From: Sphingobacterium athyrii | Lineage (GTDB): Bacteria; Bacteroidota; Bacteroidia; Sphingobacteriales; Sphingobacteriaceae | DNA length: 64,000 bases | Assembly: GCF_003071065.1 (NCBI RefSeq) | Contig: NZ_QCXX01000008.1 | Coordinates: forward strand, 1 to 64,000 | Direction: 5' to 3' | In this document: positions 52,355-62,144 of the stretch, piece after piece | How positions within the stretch are numbered: the stretch's first letter is position 1 | Layout: every line of letters begins with the position of its first letter | Position numbers and translations under genes: made by a program | The notes under the pieces: model-generated | Told to the model about the DNA's origin: nothing | What the model saw: only the letters and a program-made list of their open reading frames with translations | Database searches by the model: none

Positions 52355-53980
52355 ATGAATTTAAAGAAATCATTATATCTGATTGCCTTGGGCGTGTTGC
52401 CGGTAATCTCGTTTGCTCAAAGTGAATCTGTACCTCCAAATTGGTACAACCTGGATTACCAAACGGATGGTGTCATGGGAATCAGTACGGAGAAAGCCTA
52501 TAAAACTTTATTAAAGGGAAAAAAATCAACTCCTGTCATTGTTGGGGTTTTGGACGGTGGCGTGGATGTCTTTCACGAGGATCTGAAGGATGTCGTTTGG
52601 ATCAACCCAAAGGACAGTCTTACCAATGGGAAAGATAATGATGGTAATGGCTATATCAATGACAAGTACGGCTGGAACTTTATTGGCAATGCCGATGGGA
52701 AGGATGTTCAATTTGACAACCTGGAACTTACGAGGCAATTAAGGATTTTAGATAAAAAATTTGCGGGTGTCACCCCTACGACAGAACTGAATGAAGCCGA
52801 CAGGAAAGCTTTTTTGGTCTATCAAAAGATGGTCGTTAAGTACAAGAACAAGCTAGAAGAAGCCAAAATGGGGCAGTTTTCCTATGATGCCCTTAAACGC
52901 AACTTAGACGCTGTGGTTCGTGAAATAGGTAAAAAACCAGCAGAAATCACCTTGACCGATTTAGAGAATTTCAACCCAAAATCGAATAATCAACGTATCG
53001 CACTTAGTTATGCGAAAGATGAGATTCAAACCAACGGTTTTGTCAAGTTTTTTGATGATATTACGGAGGGTGCAAAATATTTCAACAATCAGGTGGAATA
53101 CCATTTGAACAAGGAATACGATTCCCGTCCCATTGTTGGCGACAATTACGAGGATGCCTCCGAACGTTATTACGGAAATGCCGATGTGAAGGGGCCTGAT
53201 GCACTTCATGGCAGCCATGTGGCCGGTATTATTGGCGCCAGTCGCAACAACAACATTGGCATCAATGGCGTTGCAGACAATGTCAAAATTTTAGCTGTAC
53301 GTTTGGTTCCGGACGGTGATGAACGCGATAAAGATGTCGCAAATGCAATCCGTTATGCAGTAGACAATGGCGCAAAAGTGCTCAATATGAGTTTCGGAAA
53401 AAGCTATGCACACAACAAGCAGACCGTGGATGAGGCCGTTAAATATGCCGAGTCCAAGGATGTCTTATTGGTACATGCAGCGGGGAATGACAGTGAGGAT
53501 AATGACGTGGAACCAAATTTTCCGATGAAATACTACACCGATGCAAAGGGGGATACTACCGGTATCGCAAACAACTGGATCACCGTGGGCGCAACGGGCT
53601 TATATCCGGACAACGCACTTTTAGCCGATTTTTCCAATTATGGCAAAAATTCAGTTGATGTATTTGCTCCCGGTGTGCAGATCAATTCCACTATTCCAGA
53701 TTCGCAGTATAAAGAAGAACAAGGAACAAGTATGGCTGCTCCTGTAGTCGCCGGACTGGCAGCTATGATACGCTCCTACTATCCGAATCTCTCAGCTGTG
53801 GAAACCAAACAGGTCATTTTGGAATCTGTGGAAAAACCGGTGGGAATGGTTCAGGTCAAGGTAGGTGAAGATGCAACAAGAATGGTCAAATTAGCAGATA
53901 TCTCTGTCACTGGAGGAATCGTTAATGCATATAATGCGATTCTTAAAGCTGAAGAATTTAGTAGTAAAAAGAAAAAATAA
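52355..53980 (+). CDS. S8 family subtilisin-like serine protease, secreted
   Basis: Translation from Met 52355 (MNLKKSLYLIALGVLPVISFAQ) gives 541 aa with a clear signal peptide; the ATG at 52337 lies next to the -7 box TATCTTTG (52324-52331) and is too close to it. The catalytic triad is visible: Asp in IVGVLDGGVDV, His in LHGSHVAGIIGAS, Ser in GTSMAAPVVAG. An extra 150-residue insert lies between the Asp and His motifs, a common feature of Bacteroidota S8 proteases. Single gene. Confidence 0.92.
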   Translation: MNLKKSLYLIALGVLPVISFAQSESVPPNWYNLDYQTDGVMGISTEKAYKTLLKGKKSTPVIVGVLDGGVDVFHEDLKDVVWINPKDSLTNGKDNDGNGYINDKYGWNFIGNADGKDVQFDNLELTRQLRILDKKFAGVTPTTELNEADRKAFLVYQKMVVKYKNKLEEAKMGQFSYDALKRNLDAVVREIGKKPAEITLTDLENFNPKSNNQRIALSYAKDEIQTNGFVKFFDDITEGAKYFNNQVEYHLNKEYDSRPIVGDNYEDASERYYGNADVKGPDALHGSHVAGIIGASRNNNIGINGVADNVKILAVRLVPDGDERDKDVANAIRYAVDNGAKVLNMSFGKSYAHNKQTVDEAVKYAESKDVLLVHAAGNDSEDNDVEPNFPMKYYTDAKGDTTGIANNWITVGATGLYPDNALLADFSNYGKNSVDVFAPGVQINSTIPDSQYKEEQGTSMAAPVVAGLAAMIRSYYPNLSAVETKQVILESVEKPVGMVQVKVGEDATRMVKLADISVTGGIVNAYNAILKAEEFSSKKKK

Positions 53981-54057
53981 ATATTATTCTCGTTTTTTGT
54001 ATACCAAAACCATCTTTTGTCCGTTTAATTAATTAACTTACAGGGACAAAACTCAAG

Positions 54058-54255
54058 ATGCTTATGGTAGAAAACTTTACCCAATCAGAAAACGAAGTTC
54101 AAAATTTGCTAACCCAAAACGAGAAGGTAATGACTGACGAGGATATAGAAAATGAATTGAAACTTCAATTACCCAAAATGTTGCTTAATCCAAGCAAAAA
54201 ATGTATTGCGAATATCATGGAATATTCCAAACAAATGGAAAAAAGAAAGGCCTAA
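54058..54255 (+). CDS. Small hypothetical protein
   Basis: A 65-aa acidic and helical protein (ENFTQSENEVQNLLTQNEKV, then DEDIENELKLQLPKML) without cysteine clusters, signal peptide or membrane segment. It has an intrinsic terminator right after the stop codon and a separate position between the S8 protease and nth. No family is recognised, but the ORF is well placed and has normal codon use. Confidence 0.5.
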   Translation: MLMVENFTQSENEVQNLLTQNEKVMTDEDIENELKLQLPKMLLNPSKKCIANIMEYSKQMEKRKA

Positions 54256-54276
54256 TCCAGAGATTAGGCCTTATTT
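54247..54276 (+). terminator. Intrinsic terminator
   Basis: AAGGCCTAAT (54247-54256) pairs with ATTAGGCCTT (54263-54272) and continues into TATTTAT. The stem begins inside the last codons of the small ORF. Confidence 0.7.
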
Positions 54277-54474
54277 ATAGAAATAATATCAGCTTTTTTC
54301 CTTCCTATTATCTAAGCAGATAAGTACCATACCGTATTCCTAAAATACCCGATAGACTTTAGTGCGCACGCCTATTATCGCAATCCATTTGTATTCCTAA
54401 TTAATCCGCTCGATGAGCCGTGTGTAAGCGTTAAGTTTTCTTTTTTGATAGAAATTTTGGCTAGTTTTGGAGTG

Positions 54475-55152
54475 ATGTTAAAACAAGAACGATACAAAGC
54501 TTTTGTGGAATATTTTTCCAAAAATAATCCGGATGCGCAGACAGAACTCAACTATAGTAATCCGTATGAATTGCTTGTCGCTGTTATTCTATCGGCCCAA
54601 TGTACCGACAAGAGAATTAATCAGATCACGCCGAAGCTATTCGAACGTTACCCCGATGCACATACTTTAGCCGCTTCAAGCGTCGATGAAGTATTTACTT
54701 ATATCCGCTCGGTAAGCTATCCAAATAACAAAGCCAAGCATCTTGTCGGAATGGCACAAATGCTTATTGAAAAATTTAACAATATCGTGCCTGAGCAGAT
54801 TGAGGATTTGGTCAAGCTGCCCGGGGTAGGTAGAAAAACCGCCAATGTCATTTCGTCTGTTGTCTATCATAATCCTGCAATGGCAGTCGATACGCATGTA
54901 TTCCGTGTGGCTAACCGGCTTGGCTTAACCTACCGTGCAACAACTCCATTGGCGGTAGAGAAACAATTAGTCAAAAATCTCCCGAAAGAGACCATTGCTG
55001 TTGCGCACCATTGGTTGATCTTGCATGGACGATATATTTGTCTGGCCCGAAAACCACTTTGCGAAAAATGCCCGATTACTTATATGTGTAAATACTTTGA
55101 GAAAACCCATCACATAAAAAGTGCTCCAAGCGCGACAGAAACAAAAAACTAA
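54475..55152 (+). CDS. nth: Endonuclease III
   Basis: Base-excision-repair DNA glycosylase and AP lyase for oxidised pyrimidines. The protein from ATG 54475 has 225 aa; a TTG start further upstream is unlikely. The helix-hairpin-helix has LVKLPGVGRKTANVISS with the catalytic Lys, AVDTHVFRVANRLGL gives the catalytic Asp, and the end carries the four-cysteine 4Fe-4S motif C-X6-C-X2-C-X5-C (CLARKPLCEKCPITYMC). Length matches the family. Confidence 0.95.
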   Translation: MLKQERYKAFVEYFSKNNPDAQTELNYSNPYELLVAVILSAQCTDKRINQITPKLFERYPDAHTLAASSVDEVFTYIRSVSYPNNKAKHLVGMAQMLIEKFNNIVPEQIEDLVKLPGVGRKTANVISSVVYHNPAMAVDTHVFRVANRLGLTYRATTPLAVEKQLVKNLPKETIAVAHHWLILHGRYICLARKPLCEKCPITYMCKYFEKTHHIKSAPSATETKN

Positions 55153-55219
55153 TTTTTTTAGTGGAAATATTTGGTTTATTCTTTTTTATTTTTAATTTTG
55201 ATAAATATATACTAAAAAT

Positions 55220-56245
55220 ATGAGCAACACAGATAAATTAAAAGCGTTACAGCTGACGTTAGATAAATTGGAAAAGAGCTTTGGAAAAGGTTCGATTATG
55301 AAATTAGGAGATACAGCTGTTGAGCCTATCGAGGCGATTTCTACAGGGTCCTTAGGATTGGATATCGCTTTGGGAATTGGCGGTGTTCCAAAAGGACGTA
55401 TCATTGAAATATATGGACCTGAATCTTCGGGTAAAACGACATTAGCGACGCACATTGTTGCTGAAGCACAGAAAAAAGGCGGTATTGCAGCAATTATTGA
55501 TGCTGAACACGCTTTTGACAAATATTACGCACAAAAGCTTGGTGTTGATGTTGAGAACTTATTAATTTCTCAACCTGATAATGGTGAGCAGGGATTAGAA
55601 ATTGCAGACAATTTAATCCGTTCAGGTGCCATCGACGTCATTGTTATTGACTCTGTAGCCGCATTAGTACCTAAAGGTGAGATTGAAGGTGAAATGGGTG
55701 ATTCAAAAATGGGTCTTCAAGCCCGTTTAATGTCTCAGGCTTTACGTAAGTTGACGGGAACAATTTCCAAAACCAACTGTTGCTGTATTTTCATCAACCA
55801 ATTGCGTGAAAAAATTGGTGTGATGTTCGGTAACCCTGAAACAACAACAGGTGGTAACGCATTGAAGTTCTATGCTTCTGTACGTTTGGATATCCGTCGT
55901 ACATCGCAGATTAAAGATTCTGACGAGGTATCCGGTAACCGTGTTAAAGTTAAAATTGTAAAAAATAAAGTCGCACCTCCATTCCGTATTGCGGAGTTTG
56001 ATATCATCTTTGGGGAGGGTATCTCAAAAGTCGGTGAAATCATTGACTTAGGTGTTGAATATGGTATCATCAAAAAAGCGGGTTCTTGGTTTAGCTACGG
56101 TGAAACCAAATTAGGACAAGGTAGAGATGCCGTAAAAGCCCTATTGTTTGACAATCCAGATCTAATGGACGAACTTGAGGCAAAAATCCGTACGGAAGTA
56201 ACAGGAGAAGATCCTATGCTTCATGTAGAGGAAAATGAAGACTAG
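55220..56245 (+). CDS. recA: Recombinase A
   Basis: The central strand-exchange protein. The 341-aa protein has Walker A GPESSGKTT, the Walker B DVIVIDSVAAL, the L1 and L2 DNA loops (EGEMGDSKMGLQARLMSQALRKL and the GGNALKFYASVRLDI region), and the typical acidic C-terminus (EDPMLHVEENED). It follows nth by 67 nt and ends at a strong terminator. Confidence 0.97.
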   Translation: MSNTDKLKALQLTLDKLEKSFGKGSIMKLGDTAVEPIEAISTGSLGLDIALGIGGVPKGRIIEIYGPESSGKTTLATHIVAEAQKKGGIAAIIDAEHAFDKYYAQKLGVDVENLLISQPDNGEQGLEIADNLIRSGAIDVIVIDSVAALVPKGEIEGEMGDSKMGLQARLMSQALRKLTGTISKTNCCCIFINQLREKIGVMFGNPETTTGGNALKFYASVRLDIRRTSQIKDSDEVSGNRVKVKIVKNKVAPPFRIAEFDIIFGEGISKVGEIIDLGVEYGIIKKAGSWFSYGETKLGQGRDAVKALLFDNPDLMDELEAKIRTEVTGEDPMLHVEENED

Positions 56246-56273
56246 TTGCTGTAAAAATTAGTATAATGTAGGT

Positions 56274-56302
56274 GGCCATCCTTTAGGGATGGCTATTTTT
56301 TT
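56274..56302 (+). terminator. recA terminator
   Basis: GCCATCC (56275-56281) pairs with GGATGGC (56287-56293) and runs into TATTTTTTTA. Confidence 0.75.
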
Positions 56303-56447
56303 ATCCGCTCCCCTCATATAGTCACGATTAAGTTTAAATGATTATTTTGTTACATGTCCAAACTTTTGAGTTTGTACTGTAAGATTTTAGTATTTTTAGC
56401 ACAGCGAACATAAATCGCTGACTTCATTCTAAACTTAATTTTGAAAA

Positions 56448-57215
56448 ATGAATCATAAGCTCATTGTATTTATATTGGTCCTTTTCGGATCAATATTTCA
56501 TCTCAGTGCACAAAAAATCCGTGTGCTTTCCTTTAATATTCATCATGGAAATCCCCCCTCAGAAAAGGAATCTGTTGTCAATCTCGATACCATCGCTCAA
56601 ATTATTAAAAACAGTAATGCGGACCTAGTCGGTTTGCAAGAAATTGATGTCAACCTGGCGCGATCCTACAATGAGGATCAAGCGAAAAAATTGGCTGAAC
56701 TAACGGGAATGCACTACATTTTCTCAAAAGGAATAGATCTCGAGAAAGGTGAATATGGTACTGCGATATTGTCAAAACATCCGATAGAACATGTAGAAAA
56801 GCATTTTCTTCCTTCTCCGGTCGAAAGTGAACAACGAAGCTTATCCATTGTTGAAGTGCGTATCAACAAAAAGAAAATCCTATTTGCAAACACGCACCTG
56901 GATCTAAAAGACAACAACAAAATCGCACAGGCAAAGTTCATTACATCTCGTTTTAAAAATGAAAAACGACCTATTATCCTGGTCGGCGATTTAAACTCCG
57001 AACCCACTGATCCTGCGATTAAAGAGCTCGGCACCTTATTCACAAAAACAACGAGCCAAAATGGTTTTACTTTTCCGCAAGATAAGCCAAGTACCGAAAT
57101 AGACTATATTATGGTCAACAGCGCCTCACATCCCAAGTTCGCCAACCACCGCGTTCTAGAAGAAAAATATGCGAGTGACCATCGACCATTATATGTTGAA
57201 ATCGACATTAAATAA
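56448..57215 (+). CDS. Secreted endonuclease/exonuclease/phosphatase-family protein
   Basis: A 255-aa protein with signal peptide (residues 1-21, ending LSAQ). The EEP fold is visible: RVLSFNIHHG, the Glu in VGLQEIDVNL, GTAILSK, ILVGDLNSEP with Asp and Asn, and ASDHRPLYVEI with the final Asp-His. It may act on phosphodiesters or phosphomonoesters outside the cytoplasm. It starts 5 nt before the metallophosphoesterase gene, so the two secreted phosphoesterases are probably cotranscribed. Confidence 0.88.
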   Translation: MNHKLIVFILVLFGSIFHLSAQKIRVLSFNIHHGNPPSEKESVVNLDTIAQIIKNSNADLVGLQEIDVNLARSYNEDQAKKLAELTGMHYIFSKGIDLEKGEYGTAILSKHPIEHVEKHFLPSPVESEQRSLSIVEVRINKKKILFANTHLDLKDNNKIAQAKFITSRFKNEKRPIILVGDLNSEPTDPAIKELGTLFTKTTSQNGFTFPQDKPSTEIDYIMVNSASHPKFANHRVLEEKYASDHRPLYVEIDIK

Positions 57216-57220
57216 CCCCT

Positions 57221-58402
57221 ATGAATTTTAATAGAAGAAGATTTTTAGAAGCGCTAGCACTCGCGGGAATTACACTACCCAACATTAGCGTCGCTAAAGA
57301 AAAAGCAACAGAAAATCCGGAAGGAGATTTTAATTTTATAGTGCCCGCTTATTTACAGAATCAGACGGCAACCGGCATCAGCATTTTTACGATTCTGAGT
57401 AAACCCGCCTTGGCCTGGCTGGAAATCCTTGACAGTGCCGGTAATGTACAGCAAACGATCCACCAATCCGAAGATGGTATGATCAATGCAAATACAGATT
57501 TCTTTCGCTTCACTATCGATGAAGCTCCCCGATCTTTCCGCTATCGTATCCGGGCAAAGGAAATCCAAAAATTTGATCCGTATAAGATTGTCTATGCGCA
57601 AGAAATCCAAACACCAATCTTTGAGGCTAAACTAGCAAAAAACGATCAAGAGCAAATCCGTTGCCTGGTCTACAACGATGTTCATGAAGAAAAAAGTAGC
57701 TATCGTGATCTTGTACCAAATCAAGATAGCTCAATCTATGATTTCTTTGTCCTGAATGGGGACTCCTTTCACTATGTGAGCAATCAGGAAGATATTACAG
57801 AAAAATTATTGAAACCCATCGAATTCTTCGCCATGGAGAAACCTTTTATTATGAACCGTGGCAACCATGAAACGAGGGGTTCTTTCGCCCGTCATTTCAA
57901 ACGGTACTTTGGTTATCCCAATAATAAATACTATCAAGCTTTTAAAAGAGGTCCTATTTTCTGGATCATGCTGGACAGTGGTGAAGATAAACCTGATAAC
58001 CATGAAGTATATGCCGGTACCGTAGATTACGACAATTACAGGAAGGAGCAGGCAAAGTGGCTCGAAACTGTCTTACAGTCCAAGGAAAGAAAATCCGCAC
58101 AACATACAGTTGTGATCAGCCATATCCCGATATTCCATTCAGACGATTGGCATGGCACATTACATAATCGGGAATGCTTCCATCCTTTATTTCAGAAATA
58201 CAAAATAGATGCGATCGTCTCAGGGCATACACATCAATACGGATACTACCCCGCAGATAAAGATCATAATTATCCAGTATTTATCGGTGGTGGGCCGAAA
58301 GCCGGCAAAAGAACAATTATTGATATTTCGGGATCTGCGAAATCATTAGCCATCCGGATGACGCGTGACGATGGAACCGAACTGGGGCAGTTTAAAAAAT
58401 AA
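57221..58402 (+). CDS. Secreted metallophosphoesterase
   Basis: The 393-aa protein opens with a Tat-like signal (FNRRRFLEALALAGITLP). The calcineurin-type core has VYNDVHEE (Asp, His), FVLNGDSFHY, MNRGNHETRG, VISHIPIFH and VSGHTHQYGYY, giving the metal ligands in order. It has an N-terminal fibronectin-like part (about 60-130). Substrate is unknown. It is cotranscribed with the EEP gene (5-nt gap). Confidence 0.9.
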   Translation: MNFNRRRFLEALALAGITLPNISVAKEKATENPEGDFNFIVPAYLQNQTATGISIFTILSKPALAWLEILDSAGNVQQTIHQSEDGMINANTDFFRFTIDEAPRSFRYRIRAKEIQKFDPYKIVYAQEIQTPIFEAKLAKNDQEQIRCLVYNDVHEEKSSYRDLVPNQDSSIYDFFVLNGDSFHYVSNQEDITEKLLKPIEFFAMEKPFIMNRGNHETRGSFARHFKRYFGYPNNKYYQAFKRGPIFWIMLDSGEDKPDNHEVYAGTVDYDNYRKEQAKWLETVLQSKERKSAQHTVVISHIPIFHSDDWHGTLHNRECFHPLFQKYKIDAIVSGHTHQYGYYPADKDHNYPVFIGGGPKAGKRTIIDISGSAKSLAIRMTRDDGTELGQFKK

Positions 58403-58434
58403 AAAGGCAGTCCAGTAATGGACTGCCTTCTTTG
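58401..58434 (+). terminator. Terminator after the metallophosphoesterase
   Basis: AAGGCAGTCCA (58404-58414) pairs with TGGACTGCCTT starting at 58419, followed by a short T-rich tail. Confidence 0.65.
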
Positions 58435-58508
58435 GATATAACCGTTCTGATTGGCATCAGCTTTATACAAAACCTTACCCATTCGAGCGGACAATCCTTT
58501 AGGTATTT

Positions 58509-60146
58509 TTATTCGCCTTTTTCTAAGAAAGGATATCTATAATCCGTATCCGGATTGAATGTTTCTTTGATTGTACGCGGAGATACCCAACGCAACAGGT
58601 TGATCATAGATCCAGCTTTGTCGTTTGTACCTGAACCTCTCGCACCACCAAATGGCTGTTGCCCTACCACAGCACCGGTACACTTATCATTCACATAGAA
58701 GTTACCGGCAGCATGTCTTAATTTATCCGTAGCTAAATTAATGGCATAGCGGTCTTGTGCGATAATAGAACCGGTCAATGCATAGATCGAGGTTTTATCA
58801 ACGATATCTAATGTTTCCTCGAACTTAGCGTCCTCATAAACGTATACGGTCAATACCGGTCCAAACAATTCTTCAACCATTGTTTCATAATCTGGCTTTG
58901 AAGCTTCAATGATCGTTGGATGAATGAAGTAGCCTTTGGACTTATCATAAGTACCGCCCACCACGATCTCTGCCTCAGTAGACTCTTTCGCACGATCGAT
59001 GTATTTCGCTAATTTATCAAAAGATTTCTCGTCGATAACCGCATTGATAAAATTTGTAAAATCTTCTGTTCCACCAATTGTAAATGACTTCACGTCGTTA
59101 GTCATTGACTCTTTTAATGCTGGCCACAATGATTTTGGGATATATGCACGTGATGCTGCCGAGCATTTCTGACCTTGATATTCAAATGCGCCACGAACCA
59201 AGGCTGTATTTGCTGCTTTTAGATCCGCAGAAGGGTGCACAACGATAAAGTCTTTACCACCTGTCTCACCGACAATGCGTGGATAAGTTTTGTAACGGTG
59301 GATATTGCCACCGATTGTTTTCCAGATATCCTGGAATACACCTGTTGAACCAGTAAAGTGGATACCGGCGAAATCAGGATGTTGGAAAATCACATCACCA
59401 GCATCTGGTCCCGAAACATAGACTAAATTGATGACACCGTCAGGAAGTCCCGCTTCACGGAAGATTTTCATCAACACGTTTGCTGAGTAGATCTGCGTAT
59501 TGGATGGTTTCCATACAACAACATTTCCCATCATGGCAACACATGATGGCAAGTTACCGGCGATAGCTGTAAAATTGAATGGAGTCAATGCAAACACGAA
59601 GCCTTCAAGCGGACGTTGTTCCACACGGTTCCATACACCTTTGCCAGATACAGGAGGCTGTTGCTTATAGATTTCACTCATGTATTGCACATTGAAACGC
59701 AAGAAATCTATGATCTCACAGGCAGAGTCAATTTCTGCTTGATATGGGTTCTTCGATTGCCCCAACATTGTTGCCGCATTTAACTCATAACGGTATTTCC
59801 CTGAAATCAATTCAGCTGCTTTCAAGAATACTGCCGCACGGTCTTCCCATGCTAGATTTTCCCAATCCTTTTTAGCCGCCAAAGCAGCATTGATTGCATC
59901 TGTTACATGAGATTTCTCACCTTGATTGTATTGACCTAAGATATGTTGGTGGTCATGTGGAGGAGCTATTGTTACTTTTTTAGAAGTAGTCACTTCTTTA
60001 CCGCCAATATACATTGGGATATCAATTTGTTTCGAACGTGCCTCATCAATTGCTGCTTTCAACAACTTACGTTCTTTCGTTCCAACAGCGTAAGTATACA
60101 CCGGTTCATTTGCAGGAACAGGAACTGTAAAAAATCCTTTAGACAT
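58509..60146 (-). CDS. pruA: L-glutamate gamma-semialdehyde (P5C) dehydrogenase
   Basis: Oxidises glutamate-5-semialdehyde to glutamate with NAD, the last step of proline degradation. The 545-aa protein is of the single-function Bacteroidota/eukaryotic type. It shows ALTPFNFTAIAGNLP, the catalytic Glu in VGETGGKDFIVVH and Cys in YQGQKCSAASRAY, and GGARGSGTNDKAG. It is monocistronic here, so the proline dehydrogenase is elsewhere. Confidence 0.95.
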   Translation of the reverse strand: MSKGFFTVPVPANEPVYTYAVGTKERKLLKAAIDEARSKQIDIPMYIGGKEVTTSKKVTIAPPHDHQHILGQYNQGEKSHVTDAINAALAAKKDWENLAWEDRAAVFLKAAELISGKYRYELNAATMLGQSKNPYQAEIDSACEIIDFLRFNVQYMSEIYKQQPPVSGKGVWNRVEQRPLEGFVFALTPFNFTAIAGNLPSCVAMMGNVVVWKPSNTQIYSANVLMKIFREAGLPDGVINLVYVSGPDAGDVIFQHPDFAGIHFTGSTGVFQDIWKTIGGNIHRYKTYPRIVGETGGKDFIVVHPSADLKAANTALVRGAFEYQGQKCSAASRAYIPKSLWPALKESMTNDVKSFTIGGTEDFTNFINAVIDEKSFDKLAKYIDRAKESTEAEIVVGGTYDKSKGYFIHPTIIEASKPDYETMVEELFGPVLTVYVYEDAKFEETLDIVDKTSIYALTGSIIAQDRYAINLATDKLRHAAGNFYVNDKCTGAVVGQQPFGGARGSGTNDKAGSMINLLRWVSPRTIKETFNPDTDYRYPFLEKGE

Positions 60147-60301
60147 ATTACAATTATTTATTATTCAACTTTTTAGCATCATACTAAATGGTGCCAACAG
60201 AAGTAAAAATACCTTAAATTTTATGAATACCCAAAGTTACTCTCCTCCTTTGAGCACCTTGGAAAAGATACGTTTAAATTTTTCCAATTTCGGTTTAATG
60301 A

Positions 60302-60515
60302 CTAATTGCAATAAGGTTCCTTCCCATTTAACCTATAATAATCTTGATGATAGTCTTCTGCGGGGTAAAATTATACTTGCGGGAACAACTTCCATTACAA
60401 TGGGTTCTTGGTAAACTTGCTCCTTAGTCAGCGTCCCAATATAAAACTGTACTTTATGCAGTTGCTTCTTACTATGGACAAATATAGCCGAACGATATTG
60501 TGTCCGGCAACAAAT
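60302..60515 (-). pseudogene. msrA: Remnant of peptide methionine sulfoxide reductase A
   Basis: The minus strand encodes RTQYRSAIFVHSKKQLHK, then EQVYQEPIVMEVVPAS in one frame. After a one-base shift near 60362-60380 the other frame gives FYPAEDYHQDYYRLNGKEPY and a stop at 60302. Both blocks align with the middle and end of MsrA. The N-terminal half with the catalytic GCFWC is missing. Upstream of 60515 I see no continuation, so this is a decayed gene. Confidence 0.7.
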
Positions 60516-60559
60516 CACAAAAACTCATGCCGTCTTAACCCTGTATCCCTTAAAGTAAA

Positions 60560-60590
60560 GAAGCGACAATAATAATCTTATTGTCGCTTC
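60560..60590 (-). terminator. Likely sodA terminator
   Basis: AAGCGACAATAA and TTATTGTCGCTT form a 12-bp stem about 30 nt beyond the superoxide dismutase stop. The following T-run is short, so the assignment is moderate. Confidence 0.5.
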
Positions 60591-60615
60591 TTCTTGTACC
60601 TATTTAAATGATCAA

Positions 60616-61224
60616 TTATTTTGCTGCAGCATAATTCTGTGCTACGGCATCCCAATTGATAACATTAAAAATTTCTTCCAAATAAACCGGACGTTTATTT
60701 TGGAATTTCAAGTAATACGCGTGTTCCCAAACGTCGATACCTAAAACTGGTGTTCCTTTTACCTCTGCGACATCCATCAATGGATTGTCTTGATTCGGAG
60801 TCGAAGTCACCGCCAATTTGCCATCAGCACCAACGATCAACCATGCCCAACCTGATCCAAAACGTGTAGCACCAGCAGCCTGAAGTTGTTTTTTCAATTC
60901 GTCAAATGAACCGAAAGTAGCATTGATCGCTTCTGCCAATTCACCTGTAGGAGCTCCGCCAGCATTTGGACCTAAAACTTTCCAAAACAAAGAGTGGTTG
61001 TAGTGACCACCACCGTTATTGCGTACTGCTGCTGAATATTTGCTCACATTCTTTATAATATCTAATAAAGATAGGTTTTCTGCATCTGTTCCTGCGATAG
61101 CCTTATTTAAGTTGTCCACGTATGCCTGATGATGTCTGTCATGGTGGATTTCCATTGTAGTCTTGTCAATATGCGGTTCTAATGCGTCGGCTGCGTATGG
61201 TAACGCTTCTAATTCAAATGCCAT
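60616..61224 (-). CDS. sodA: Superoxide dismutase, Fe/Mn type
   Basis: Converts superoxide to oxygen and peroxide. The 202-aa protein shows AFELEALPYAADALEPHI, the first metal His in EIHHDRHHQAYV, the second in NHSLFWKVL, and the Asp and His ligands in DVWEHAYYLKFQNKR. The Gly-Gly motif in GGGHYNHSLFW and the Gly at the specificity site do not allow me to decide between Fe and Mn. Single gene. Confidence 0.93.
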   Translation of the reverse strand: MAFELEALPYAADALEPHIDKTTMEIHHDRHHQAYVDNLNKAIAGTDAENLSLLDIIKNVSKYSAAVRNNGGGHYNHSLFWKVLGPNAGGAPTGELAEAINATFGSFDELKKQLQAAGATRFGSGWAWLIVGADGKLAVTSTPNQDNPLMDVAEVKGTPVLGIDVWEHAYYLKFQNKRPVYLEEIFNVINWDAVAQNYAAAK

Positions 61225-61325
61225 ATCTATTTTAATTTAAATGTTTATTACTTCGTTTATGTATACAAATATAACACAATATAGCCTGTTATGTTTTTAT
61301 GTGTTACAATAAATTCAATATTTCG

Positions 61326-61793
61326 TTAGCGTTTTTGACGAAAAAATGATTTTACCAAATCGGCACATTCTTCCTGCAAAACACCTTGGGTAACGACGGT
61401 CTTCGGATGTAAAATCTTATCATGAAAATGGGAATAACCACGCTTTTCATCCTTCGCACCGTAGACAATTTTACTGATATGTGTCCAATATGCCGCCCCG
61501 GCACACATGATGCAGGGTTCAATAGTCACGTACAATGTACAATCGTCCAGATATTTTCCACCAAGATAATTTGCTGCTGCTGTAAAAGCCTGCATTTCGG
61601 CATGAGCTGTGACATCATTCAAGCGTTGGGTAAGATTATGTCCTTTACCAATGATGCGTCCCTTATGCACGATAACTGCACCAATAGGAACCTCCCCTTC
61701 TTCAAAAGCTTTTTTTGCTTCATTTAATGCCATCCGCATAAATGATTCATCACTATCTATTAATTGTGTTCCTTCAAAATCTATAAATGTCAT
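61326..61793 (-). CDS. tadA: Nucleoside deaminase, tRNA-adenosine deaminase-like
   Basis: A 155-aa cytidine/deoxycytidylate deaminase-fold protein. The zinc site is complete: His and catalytic Glu in VTAHAEMQAF, and the two Cys in EPCIMCAGA. The pattern MRMALNEAKKAFEEGEVPIGAVIV matches TadA, which makes inosine at position 34 of tRNA-Arg. Guanine deaminase is a less likely alternative. It lies 9 nt after the CsaA-like gene and is probably cotranscribed with it. Confidence 0.85.
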   Translation of the reverse strand: MTFIDFEGTQLIDSDESFMRMALNEAKKAFEEGEVPIGAVIVHKGRIIGKGHNLTQRLNDVTAHAEMQAFTAAANYLGGKYLDDCTLYVTIEPCIMCAGAAYWTHISKIVYGAKDEKRGYSHFHDKILHPKTVVTQGVLQEECADLVKSFFRQKR

Positions 61794-61802
61794 GCCACAA
61801 AC

Positions 61803-62144
61803 TTAGCTAAGTTTCGATCCATTTGGTAATTTCCTGTCCACAGAAGTCAAAATAATATCTCCACGCTCATCAGCAAATCCTGTCACCAAACATTCGGAGA
61901 AAAAATTGGCAATCTGTTTCTTTGGGAAATTCACGACTGCAACAATCTGCTTTCCGATCAATTCTTCCTTCTTATAATGTACTGTTATCTGGGCGCTACT
62001 TTGTAATATTCCGATTTCGTTTCCAAAATCAATTTTCAGCTGATAAGCTGGTTTTCTTGCTTTCGGAAAATCCTTTGCATCCAAAATGGTCCCTACCCGT
62101 AAATCTACTTTTTCAAAATCTGTCCAGCTAATGCTGTCACTCAT
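61803..62144 (-). CDS. csaA: CsaA-like tRNA-binding protein
   Basis: A 113-aa stand-alone tRNA-binding (EMAP-II-like OB-fold) domain with SWTDFEKVDLRVGTILDAKDF, YQLKIDFG, IVAVVNFPKKQIANFFSECLVTGF, the characteristic CsaA pattern. CsaA has been linked to protein secretion and to tRNA binding. Its start overlaps the stop of the CsbD-like gene by 4 nt, so translation of the two is coupled. Confidence 0.85.
   Translation of the reverse strand: MSDSISWTDFEKVDLRVGTILDAKDFPKARKPAYQLKIDFGNEIGILQSSAQITVHYKKEELIGKQIVAVVNFPKKQIANFFSECLVTGFADERGDIILTSVDRKLPNGSKLS

Noticed and set aside
60223..60414. 63-aa ORF on plus
   Set aside because: It overlaps the msrA remnant, whose minus-strand reading is recognisable, so this frame is a shadow.
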